64,000 nucleotides of DNA from Methylomonas methanica MC09 (GTDB lineage: Bacteria; Pseudomonadota; Gammaproteobacteria; Methylococcales; Methylomonadaceae). The position numbers and the translations under genes were made by a program. The first letter of the stretch is position 1. Each line of letters begins with the position of its first letter. The stretch spans positions 992,001 through 1,056,000 of the forward strand of contig NC_015572.1 in assembly GCF_000214665.1 (NCBI RefSeq), given 5' to 3'. This document shows, piece after piece, positions 16,693-24,955 of the stretch. The notes beneath the pieces are model-generated. The model was not told the origin of the DNA. It saw nothing but the letters and a program-made list of their open reading frames with translations, and did not search any database.

Positions 16693-19560
16693 TTAATCTT
16701 CAAAATAGCTGGCGGGGCGGTAGCCGTTCAGGTTGCGCTGCAGGAATTTGTCCACCTGGTCGCCGAAACCGGTCAAGCCTTTTAATTCCAGTTGCACGAA
16801 TACAGCATTTTCCGGTTTGGCATCCGGTGCCAAGATGTTGGCGGTGGTGGCACCGTTGATATAACGGCGGCCTATCACGCGTAAACGCCAGCAGCAGTTT
16901 TCTTTTTCGATACCGATAAAGCTTTCGGTGGTTTTGCCGAAGTTGAACGAGTATTGCCAGCGCCCCAGACCGTACCAGCCGGCGGCCAGCGGCCAGCGGA
17001 AGGAAACGTCGCTTTGCGAAATGGTTTGTCCGACCGCCGTTTGGGTTGTCACATTATTCAAAGGGTTGATAAACGATGACTGATCATTCGGCGTATTGCG
17101 GCGATAACGGTAACCGATGTCAAAGATCTCATCCGGCTGGTTACGGTATTTAAGTACCGCCAAGCCTCGGGAAAAGCCATTGGCCTCCGGGTCCCACTGT
17201 CCGCCTGCCGTGTAGGACAGGTGATTGGTGATTTGCCCGGACAGCTCGCCGATGAAATTCGACGTGGTACTGGTCTGGTTGGGAATGCCGGGTAAATTGA
17301 CCTTTCTATCCTGGAAATAAAAAATCTGTCCCAGGCTGACTTTCAGCGGTTCCAGGCCTGTGCTCGAATCGATAAAACGCGATGTGCCGGCCAGCGTGAT
17401 TTGGTTGGCGTCTTGAGTGCGGTCCAGGCCGCTGAAGCGGTTTTCCCTGAACAAACTGTAAAAGTTTGTATCGTAGGCCGCTGTATCGAAAATAGGAATG
17501 TTGCTTTGATCCTTGCGCGGAATGTACAAATAAAACAACCGGGGTTCCAGCGTATGCGTGTAGGGTTTGTCGCCGAAACTGACCTGTTTTTCAAAGGTCA
17601 TCCCGGTATCGGCCGAGAAGATCGGCAAGAAGCGGCTGACACTATTCGGCTCGTTAGCGGTCGTTTGGTTGGTCAGTTGATAATTAGTGTATTGACCGGT
17701 GATCTTGGGAATGAAAAATCCCGCGCTGGATTCCAGCGGAAAACTCACCGACGGCGCCAGATTCAAACGCTGCGCATTTACCAAGTCGGTGTGATAAAAA
17801 TGCGTGTACTGGTTTTCCATGGCCAGCGCCAACGGCATGTTGTCGAAGTTGTGGCTGAGATTAACATTGACCCGCGGCAGGATGTCGTATGGCATACCCG
17901 CGTCGGTGATGGTTTTATCCACCGATTGATAGTGGTTGATGCCGCCGGAAATAGACACGTCCGGGCGGCTATAATACAAATATGATGTGGTGGGCAGGAA
18001 ACGGTTGGTTTGAAAACCCAGCGCATTGTTCATATCGTTAAAATATTCTTTGTCCGATACGTAATTTAAGTTGGTGACCGACGTTAAGTGCTCGGTAAAG
18101 CGGGTGTTGTCTTTAAAGGTGGCCGAATAACGGCTTTTGTTTCGGAGTTGGTCGTCGGGAAGTATTTCTGCCCCCAAACTGCCGCGAGAGGCTTCGGTTA
18201 AATAGCGGAATTTGCTGCGTAGCATTTCGCCGCGTTTTTGCATGTAACGCGGCGTAATGACGGCGTCGAAATTGGGTGCTATGTTCCAATATACCGGGGC
18301 CGCGATGTCGAAGCCGTTACGCTGGGTGTTGGACCAGGTCGGCGCTAAAAGGCCGCTGGTACGCCGGTTGTCGACCGGAAATGAAATATAGGGCGTATAT
18401 AAAACCGGTACGCCTTTAAATTCCAGCCAGGCGTTTTTCGCCGACCCATGTCCGCTCTCGCGGTTCAGCTTAACCCGCGAGGCATGCATGATCCAATCCT
18501 GATTGCCGGGCGGACAACTGGTGAAGCTGGCTTCATGGTAGCGGGACAGGCTTTTACTGTCTCTATACATTACTTCCGCAGTGCCTCTAAAAGGCGCGTT
18601 TGCTTCAATGAATTGGGCTTGTCTGATGCGGGCTTCGTCTTTATCCAGACTAAGCGATACCGTATCGGCGGCCAACGCCAAAGTGTCTTCGCTGTAAATC
18701 ACGTTACCCTGCGCGTCCATGGTATCCGCCACGCTGTCGTAGCTGGCTTTATCGGCCAATAAATGTTGGTCGGCGCGGTTCAGGTCGACATTGCCGGCGA
18801 AGTTAAGGATTTCGCCCTCAAATACCTCGGAAAAGTCGGATAAAACGTCTGTGGCGGCGTTTTCGCGGGATTGCCCCGGAGTGCCGGTGATTTTACGTTT
18901 TTTGGCAGACCAGTTTGAGCAGTTCTGCCAGGGGTCCTGCTCGAACTCGCCGCGCAGAATTTGAAAGTTGCGTTCCTGTTGGCGGTCATAGAACGCTGTG
19001 AGCCAAGGTGTGCCGGTCTCGGTGTCTGCGACCGGCTGAGCTTCACCCTTGGGATCCGGGCCGACCAGATTGCAATTCCAATTACCGTTGCCGGCGTCTC
19101 CGGATTGGCAGGTCCAGCCGGGATTTTTAGCCACGGTTGCCGCCGGCTTGCTGCGCTCGGGCAATGTCTCTACCGTCGGCTTTTGATTTTCCGCATAGGT
19201 GACGCGCGGTTTTTGCGGTTTAACCGCTACAGGCTCCAGCGTTTTTTCCGCCGCGGGCTGGCTGGCTTGTTGCATGGCAGGTTCCGCTACGGCGGCCGGC
19301 GCGGGCGTTGTTTGGGTCGCCACCGGTTCTGCCTGCCGAGCGGGCGTTTCCGTTGCCACGGCCGGCTGTTCGGCTTGAGGCGGTTTTTGGGTAGTGATGA
19401 TCTTGGGTTTGGCCGGCTCCTGGTTGGCTTGACCTTGATTCAGACAGGTCCATTCGCCGTTTTTACTTTGCTCGCAATTCCAGGCGGCATTGTTGGTGGC
19501 TGTGGCGACTTCCGTAAATGTAAACAATGCTAAATAAACTGTATAAAACCTAAGAGTCAT
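16693..19560 (-). CDS. lptD: LPS-assembly outer-membrane protein LptD
   Basis: LptD forms with LptE the pore that inserts lipopolysaccharide into the outer leaflet. The 955-residue protein has a signal peptide (about 1-21). A long Pro/Ala/Glu-rich linker (about 50-130) is flanked by two small W-C...W-C modules (WNCEQSKNGEWTC and WTCQSGDAGNGNWNC). The periplasmic jellyroll (about 240-360) reads FAGNVDLNRADQHLLADKAS. The 26-strand barrel includes the signature Cys-Cys pair (ENCCWRLRVIGRRY) used for the inter-domain disulfides. E. coli LptD is ~784 residues; the extra length is mainly this N-terminal linker with its additional cysteines. It is divergent from amgK and leads the surA operon. Confidence 0.96.
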   Translation of the reverse strand: MTLRFYTVYLALFTFTEVATATNNAAWNCEQSKNGEWTCLNQGQANQEPAKPKIITTQKPPQAEQPAVATETPARQAEPVATQTTPAPAAVAEPAMQQASQPAAEKTLEPVAVKPQKPRVTYAENQKPTVETLPERSKPAATVAKNPGWTCQSGDAGNGNWNCNLVGPDPKGEAQPVADTETGTPWLTAFYDRQQERNFQILRGEFEQDPWQNCSNWSAKKRKITGTPGQSRENAATDVLSDFSEVFEGEILNFAGNVDLNRADQHLLADKASYDSVADTMDAQGNVIYSEDTLALAADTVSLSLDKDEARIRQAQFIEANAPFRGTAEVMYRDSKSLSRYHEASFTSCPPGNQDWIMHASRVKLNRESGHGSAKNAWLEFKGVPVLYTPYISFPVDNRRTSGLLAPTWSNTQRNGFDIAAPVYWNIAPNFDAVITPRYMQKRGEMLRSKFRYLTEASRGSLGAEILPDDQLRNKSRYSATFKDNTRFTEHLTSVTNLNYVSDKEYFNDMNNALGFQTNRFLPTTSYLYYSRPDVSISGGINHYQSVDKTITDAGMPYDILPRVNVNLSHNFDNMPLALAMENQYTHFYHTDLVNAQRLNLAPSVSFPLESSAGFFIPKITGQYTNYQLTNQTTANEPNSVSRFLPIFSADTGMTFEKQVSFGDKPYTHTLEPRLFYLYIPRKDQSNIPIFDTAAYDTNFYSLFRENRFSGLDRTQDANQITLAGTSRFIDSSTGLEPLKVSLGQIFYFQDRKVNLPGIPNQTSTTSNFIGELSGQITNHLSYTAGGQWDPEANGFSRGLAVLKYRNQPDEIFDIGYRYRRNTPNDQSSFINPLNNVTTQTAVGQTISQSDVSFRWPLAAGWYGLGRWQYSFNFGKTTESFIGIEKENCCWRLRVIGRRYINGATTANILAPDAKPENAVFVQLELKGLTGFGDQVDKFLQRNLNGYRPASYFED

Positions 19561-19652
19561 ATCGAGGTTGGCGGCTAAATTAACTTAGCGGAATGGAAAT
19601 CGAATAAAATGCTGGGTCATTTTACCTTAGGTTGCTTTTCCGTTAACAAATA

Positions 19653-20654
19653 ATGTGCTATCCCTCTTTAGATCCGCGCGCAGATACCCTCATATCATGG
19701 TTAACCGACGATCTCGGTCTGCAAATATTACAGGTTGAACCCGCTTCCAGCGATGCCAGTTTCAGGCGTTATTTCCGTGTTAAGCATGCCGATGGTTGCC
19801 ATGTTGTCATGGATGCACCGCCGGAAAGGGAAAATACCGCGCCTTTCATTCGCAACGCCGCATTGCTGCAAACAGCCGGGCTGCACGTGCCGGCTATTTA
19901 TCAACAAAACCTCGAGCAAGGTTTTTTATTGTTGGAAGATTTAGGCAGCCAAAATTTTCTGGATACGCTAAAGCCGGATAACGCAGATGCGTTATACCGG
20001 TCGGCACTGGATAGCCTGTTCAAATTGCAACAGGCCGTCGACCCGTCCCGTTGCGGTTTGCCGGCCTACGATCGGGCCCTGTTGAGTCGGGAACTGGCGA
20101 TATTTTACGAGTGGTTTTTAGACAAGCGACTGGGTATCGTCCTGCCGTCCGCACTCAGGCAGGCCTTGGACGACTGCCTGATCGATTCCGCGTTGCAACA
20201 GCCGCAAGTCTGCGTGCACCGCGATTACCATTCCCGCAACCTGATGGTGTTGGACGAGGAATCCCCGGGTGTGATCGATTTTCAGGATGCGGTGATCGGC
20301 CCAATTACCTACGACGTGGTGTCCTTGTTGCGGGATTGTTATATTCGCTGGCCGGTGCAACAGGTGGTCGACTGGCTGGAACTATACTACCAACGGCTGT
20401 TGGCGGCCGGGATGGTAAATTGCGATTTCCGGCAATTCAAAGGCTGGTTCGACTTGATGGGTCTGCAACGCCATTTAAAAGCCATCGGTATCTTTTCCCG
20501 CTTGCAGTTACGCGACGATAAACCCGCTTATTTGGCCGACATTCCCCGCACCATGGCTTATGTCGGTGAGGTGTGCCGGCATTACCCGGAATTGGCGGAA
20601 TTTAACGGTTTTCTGGAACATCAAGTGCTTCCAGTCTATCAGGCCCGCTTATGA
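19653..20654 (+). CDS. amgK: N-acetylmuramate/N-acetylglucosamine kinase AmgK
   Basis: AmgK phosphorylates the anomeric position of MurNAc (and GlcNAc) in the peptidoglycan recycling route that bypasses de novo UDP-MurNAc synthesis. The 333-residue protein has the aminoglycoside-phosphotransferase fold: N-lobe ASSDASFRRYFRV, brenner/catalytic loop VCVHRDYHSRNLMV and Mg-binding VIDFQDA. Its stop overlaps the murU start (ATGA), so the two are translationally coupled. The amgK-murU pair beside lptD-surA is a known gammaproteobacterial order, which makes the call firm. Confidence 0.94.
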   Translation: MCYPSLDPRADTLISWLTDDLGLQILQVEPASSDASFRRYFRVKHADGCHVVMDAPPERENTAPFIRNAALLQTAGLHVPAIYQQNLEQGFLLLEDLGSQNFLDTLKPDNADALYRSALDSLFKLQQAVDPSRCGLPAYDRALLSRELAIFYEWFLDKRLGIVLPSALRQALDDCLIDSALQQPQVCVHRDYHSRNLMVLDEESPGVIDFQDAVIGPITYDVVSLLRDCYIRWPVQQVVDWLELYYQRLLAAGMVNCDFRQFKGWFDLMGLQRHLKAIGIFSRLQLRDDKPAYLADIPRTMAYVGEVCRHYPELAEFNGFLEHQVLPVYQARL

Positions 20655-21325
20655 AAGCCATGATACTGGCCGCCGGGCGCGGCGAGCGTATGCGGCCGTT
20701 GACGGACCATACGCCCAAACCCTTGTTGCAAGTGGCCGGCAAGGCCTTAATCCAATACAGTCTGGAAAAACTGGCCGCGGCCGGTTTTACCGATATCGTG
20801 ATCAATGTGGCTTATCTGGGCAAGCAGATCAAAGAGTTTTGCGGAGACGGCAGCCGGTGGCAACTCAGCATCGCGTATTCCGACGAAGGCGCGCAAGCTT
20901 TGGAAACCGCCGGCGGTATCGCCAAGGCATTGCCTTTACTCGGAGACCGGCCGTTTCTGGTAATCAACGCGGATATTCTGTTCGATTACCCTTTGGCGGC
21001 ATTGCGTGACAAAGCCATCGACTTAGCGCATTTGGTATTGATCGATAACCCGCCGCACCATCCTAACGGCGACTTTAGTTTGGTTGAAAATGGTCTGCTG
21101 GCCGAGCAGGGACTGGAAAAATTCACCTTTAGCGGCATCGGCGTGTATCACCCCGACTTGTTTGCCGAAGTATCGCTCGGACAGCCCTTAAAACTACGTC
21201 CGGTTTTGAACCAAGCCATGCAGCGCGGCCGAGTGAGCGGCGAGTACTTTAACGGCCTGTGGCTGGATATCGGCACGCCGGAACGTCTGCGGGCAATATC
21301 GGCAAGTCTGGGGTGTTCGGTTTGA
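20651..21325 (+). CDS. murU: N-acetylmuramate alpha-1-phosphate uridylyltransferase MurU
   Basis: MurU converts MurNAc-1-phosphate to UDP-MurNAc, completing the recycling step started by AmgK. The 224-residue nucleotidyltransferase begins with the NTP-binding signature LAAGRGERMRPLTDHTPKPL. It has the metal/substrate motif VINADILFDYPL and ends in WLDIGTPERL, as in sugar-nucleotidyltransferases of this size. The start codon lies in the last codons of amgK (4-bp overlap). Confidence 0.94.
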   Translation: MKAMILAAGRGERMRPLTDHTPKPLLQVAGKALIQYSLEKLAAAGFTDIVINVAYLGKQIKEFCGDGSRWQLSIAYSDEGAQALETAGGIAKALPLLGDRPFLVINADILFDYPLAALRDKAIDLAHLVLIDNPPHHPNGDFSLVENGLLAEQGLEKFTFSGIGVYHPDLFAEVSLGQPLKLRPVLNQAMQRGRVSGEYFNGLWLDIGTPERLRAISASLGCSV

Positions 21326-21453
21326 TGGGGTTTGGTAACAACGGCTGACGTCCGATACAACTCAAAGTCGTTCATGTCGGTTAATTCAGTCACTTTTTTT
21401 AGCCGCAAGTTTTATAATCCCATGCACCGAGAGTGCCCTGAATTATCAACATC

Positions 21454-23940
21454 ATGAAAAAAAAATCCGTAAATGCTGCTGACGGCAAGATAGAGCAAAA
21501 TGCCTTGGCGCATTTTTCCGCGGGCCGATATAAAGATGCGGCCGATTTATATAAGTATTTGTTGAAACGCGAGGATAATTCTTTTCATCGGCAACAGTTA
21601 GCGCAGTGTTACTTGCACAGAGCGCTCCAAATGGCAGCCAAAGGCATGCCGAAAGAAGCCGCCGTGTTGTGGGAAAATTATGCGGAATGGACCGCGCCGC
21701 CGCTGGCTGCTCTCGATGCGTATATCCTTTGGCAGTTAGCTGCCGGAAATACTCAAAAAGCCAATGCCAGAATCGCCGAATTAACGGCAAAACAATTGGA
21801 TGAAGATTATCCGTGGCTGGCTGGTTGTCTGGGTTTACTGTTGATCTCGGGCTCTGCTGACTTTGTCGCGCATTTGCCGCCGGATTCGGCGTTTCTGCTG
21901 CATTGGGGGGTGGTTCGGGAAGCGCTGGCGGCATATCAAAACGGGCAAAGCCCGACTTGCGAGCAATCCTTGCAAAAGTTGCCGTTTCGTTCCGCGTTTC
22001 GTGATTTTAGAACCTTGCTCAAAGCCCAGATGGCCAGTAGCACATCAGTCGAACAAGCCCGGAGTTTGTTAGGCAAAATCCCGGAACATTCGCCTTATCA
22101 AACCTTGGCTCAAGTCTTACTGGCGTATATGCAGGAAGGCGCCGGTTTTGTGCAAACAGCATTAGCGCTCGATCCGGTTTTACGCCGCAACATTGCGCGA
22201 ACCAAAGAACTATCCAAGTCGCAGATAGCGTTGTTGGAAGCCCTGCAAAAGTTACAAGATCAAGTCAGCGCTAAAGCGCAATTTGATTTGGTGCTCAAAC
22301 AGCGTTCGTTGTTTGGGATTCAAGACGCGCAAGCCTTTTGCCAGGGCATGCTGGTTGTTTACCCGGCCGGCATCAAGGATTATCTGAAATATTTTGAGGC
22401 CAAAGGCGGCTTTGAAGAGTATAGGCTGCAAGCGTTGCTGTACGAACAAGCCGAGAACAACTACGAGGCGGGTTTTTACTGGTTGCGTTGTATCGAGATA
22501 TTGGAACAACATCGCCCCGCCAACGATAAAAAAATAGCCTTGATTTTAAGGCATATGGCCGACAGGGCCTCATTGGAAGAAGCGCTTGAATTGATTGTCG
22601 ACAGCCTGGACTACGATGGCGATGATAGAGACAGCTATCTGAAAATACTGAACTATTATCGACAGACTCAGGCCAACCCTGCCGAATATCAGGCCTGGCT
22701 GGAAAAAGGCTTGCAGCGTTTCCCGGCCGATATTGATTTACTGGCGCAAGCCGCCCAGTCTGCCGCCGATAAAAAGGCGTTTAAAAAAGCCGCCGGCTAT
22801 GCGGCGAAATTGCTGAAAATCGATCCGGTGAATAGCTTGGCCAAGCAATTGTTATTTGCTAATCATTTGGCGCACGCGCGACGGCTGATCAAAACTGAAA
22901 AATTTCATTTGGTGAGCAAAGAAATTCAAGCCGCCGAGCAATTGATGGTGGATAAAAGCCTGCGTCAGCAAGCCGAATTGTTACGCGGGTTTTATGTATG
23001 GGCCGCGGAAGATAAACAGCAAGGTTTGCAGCAGATTGTGGAAACAGTACAAAAACTCAACGACGATCCGGTCAATGCCCGGTTTCAGATTATGTTGGAA
23101 GCCGAACTGTTGGAATTGCCGGCAGCCTCGTTTATGCGCGCCTTGCCGGTCTGCAAAGACCATCTGTTATCCGCGCCGCAATTGACGCGCTTGACGGCAT
23201 TGATCGAGCATTATGCCGAGCAGGTTCAGGATGTTAAGCTGTTGTGCGACGCTTTGGATAAGATCAAAGCGCCGATAAAAAAATCGATTCAGCAACAGGC
23301 GTTGGCTGAAGATCTGCTATTAAGCTGGTGTCGGGTTTTAGCGAATATTCGGCATTTTGAGTTGTTAAGACATTGCGCCAAGCCGGCGCAAGCCAAATGG
23401 CAAAAGCCGGTCTGGATGTATTACCGTATTTTTGCCGAATGTAATGGCGATGTCCAAAATCTGAATTTGACCTCCGGATTTAGTTTGCAATATGCCCTGA
23501 TGGAAGCTCAGCAACAAAATGATCAAAAAACGGCTATTTTAATCGGTCGCTTCCTCGATGCTACCCGAGGTCTGCCGGACCTTTACGATGATGATGCCGT
23601 TCTCGGCGATGATTATCAAACAGACGAATTTTCATACGCTGTTGTTGATGACTTATTTGCCCATGTGCCGGAAAAGCTGATGCATAAAATTGGTCTGAAG
23701 GTTCAAGACATTATGATGGAGACTGAACCCGATCAGTTCGTCAACGATATGATTCGCCAATACAGCAAAAAAATCGATGCCAAAAGACTGCTCGCGCTGT
23801 TTAATAATCCGGCATTCATGGCGGCGGCGGCCTGTGTCAAAGCGGCGCAACAGCTGCAAATCGACATCGGCCTCGGTTTTGAAGACGTGGTCTATCGTTT
23901 CGAAAACGACTCGCCGCAGATTTCGTTGCCCTTCTTTTAA
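21454..23940 (+). CDS. Large helical-repeat (TPR-like) protein heading an Hsp70 operon
   Basis: This 828-residue protein is rich in Ala, Leu, Gln and Lys and almost wholly helical. It has TPR-like repeats, clearest at the start (ALAHFSAGRYKDAADLYKYL, AAKGMPKEAAVLWENYAEW) and at about 430-480 (KAFKKAAGYAAKLLKIDPVN). No signal peptide is seen, so it is cytoplasmic. The ATG follows a weak ribosome site. The next gene, a J-like protein, starts 14 bp downstream, and Hsp70 is three genes on. It is therefore likely a client adaptor or scaffold of this private chaperone system. The family is not one I can name. Confidence 0.72.
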   Translation: MKKKSVNAADGKIEQNALAHFSAGRYKDAADLYKYLLKREDNSFHRQQLAQCYLHRALQMAAKGMPKEAAVLWENYAEWTAPPLAALDAYILWQLAAGNTQKANARIAELTAKQLDEDYPWLAGCLGLLLISGSADFVAHLPPDSAFLLHWGVVREALAAYQNGQSPTCEQSLQKLPFRSAFRDFRTLLKAQMASSTSVEQARSLLGKIPEHSPYQTLAQVLLAYMQEGAGFVQTALALDPVLRRNIARTKELSKSQIALLEALQKLQDQVSAKAQFDLVLKQRSLFGIQDAQAFCQGMLVVYPAGIKDYLKYFEAKGGFEEYRLQALLYEQAENNYEAGFYWLRCIEILEQHRPANDKKIALILRHMADRASLEEALELIVDSLDYDGDDRDSYLKILNYYRQTQANPAEYQAWLEKGLQRFPADIDLLAQAAQSAADKKAFKKAAGYAAKLLKIDPVNSLAKQLLFANHLAHARRLIKTEKFHLVSKEIQAAEQLMVDKSLRQQAELLRGFYVWAAEDKQQGLQQIVETVQKLNDDPVNARFQIMLEAELLELPAASFMRALPVCKDHLLSAPQLTRLTALIEHYAEQVQDVKLLCDALDKIKAPIKKSIQQQALAEDLLLSWCRVLANIRHFELLRHCAKPAQAKWQKPVWMYYRIFAECNGDVQNLNLTSGFSLQYALMEAQQQNDQKTAILIGRFLDATRGLPDLYDDDAVLGDDYQTDEFSYAVVDDLFAHVPEKLMHKIGLKVQDIMMETEPDQFVNDMIRQYSKKIDAKRLLALFNNPAFMAAAACVKAAQQLQIDIGLGFEDVVYRFENDSPQISLPFF

Positions 23941-23954
23941 ACCGGTTTATCCTT

Positions 23955-24293
23955 ATGACTTCACCCTATCAACTGCTGGGCGTTAGCGAATCGGCAACCG
24001 AAGCCGAGATCAAGCATGCCTATTTGCAACAGGTCAAACTGAATCCACCCGAACGCGATCAGCAACGGTTTCAACGGATTCAGCAAGCTTACGAAACCAT
24101 CAAAGATAGCGACAGCCGCTTGCGCCATGACTTATTTCACTGGCCGGAAGCCGATTTTGATAGCTTATTACAGCAGGTATTCAAGCCGGCCCAGGCCTTT
24201 AAGCCTTTATCCCCAGAGGACTTTGTTAAGCTGTTGCATGCAGTACCTGTTGAAAAAGTGTTGGCCAATGCCCTGACAACCCAATCATTATGA
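23955..24293 (+). CDS. J-domain-like co-chaperone lacking the HPD motif
   Basis: This 112-residue protein opens with a J-domain pattern: helix I SPYQLLGVSESATEAEIKHA, helix II AYLQQVKLN, helix III FQRIQQAYETIKDSDSRLRH. The invariant His-Pro-Asp between helices II and III is replaced by Pro-Pro-Glu-Arg-Asp, so it may not stimulate Hsp70 ATPase in the usual way. The second half (about 65-112) has no J-protein zinc or client domain. Its stop overlaps the GrpE-like start (ATGA). Role: targeting or regulating the Hsp70 encoded two genes later; inferred from operon position. Confidence 0.8.
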   Translation: MTSPYQLLGVSESATEAEIKHAYLQQVKLNPPERDQQRFQRIQQAYETIKDSDSRLRHDLFHWPEADFDSLLQQVFKPAQAFKPLSPEDFVKLLHAVPVEKVLANALTTQSL

Positions 24294-24940
24294 CCGCCGA
24301 AAACCCGCAAAACGAACTACTGGCCTCGCTGGAACAGTATCTGCAACAAACCGATTTCGCGCATTTAACCGCGCTTGAGCAACCCGATTTAACCGCACTT
24401 TTTACCGATCTGGCCGGTTTAAAAAGCGAGGTCAAAGCCGAATCGCGCCAGTTCAAAGCCACACTGGACAGCCTGAATGAAGCCCAGGAAATCCTCAAGA
24501 TTGACAATCAAAGCTTGGCCGAGCAACTGGCCGCGGCAAACCAGCGTCTGCATCAACAACGGCGCGAACTTGAACGTGAGGTATTTCTGGAGGTCGTGGA
24601 TATTTACGATCGCTTGAACGAAGGTTATCGGATGCTGCAAAACTACCGGCCGATCGATGGCTTGTTCAACCATTCTAAAAAACAGGATGTGCGTTTCATC
24701 GAAGGCTTCGCCAAGGGGCAGGGCATTACCCTAAAACGGCTCGAGCAACTGTTGCAGCGCCATCGGATTATTCCCATGGATTGCGTAGGCAAGCCGTTCG
24801 ACGCCCACAGCATGACCACGCTGGATATCGGCCGAGACCCGAAACTGGAAAACGGCATCGTGCTGGAAGAGCTGCGCAAAGGTTTTTTATATGAAAACCA
24901 AGTGCTGCGTTTGGCGGAAGTCAAAGTCAATAAACTCTAA
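24290..24940 (+). CDS. GrpE-like nucleotide exchange factor
   Basis: This 216-residue protein has a long coiled-coil N-terminal half (about 40-115, LKSEVKAESRQFKATLDSL). The C-terminal beta-wing pattern of GrpE follows (VGKPFDAHSMTTLDIG, then LRKGFLYENQVLRLAEVKV). It departs from canonical GrpE in the HEA-type motif of the wing. It would release ADP from the Hsp70 encoded 15 bp downstream. It overlaps the J-like gene by 4 bp, so the subunits are made together. The GrpE assignment rests on the C-terminal pattern plus context. Confidence 0.85.
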   Translation: MTAENPQNELLASLEQYLQQTDFAHLTALEQPDLTALFTDLAGLKSEVKAESRQFKATLDSLNEAQEILKIDNQSLAEQLAAANQRLHQQRRELEREVFLEVVDIYDRLNEGYRMLQNYRPIDGLFNHSKKQDVRFIEGFAKGQGITLKRLEQLLQRHRIIPMDCVGKPFDAHSMTTLDIGRDPKLENGIVLEELRKGFLYENQVLRLAEVKVNKL

Positions 24941-24955
24941 CTACCCAATACATTT

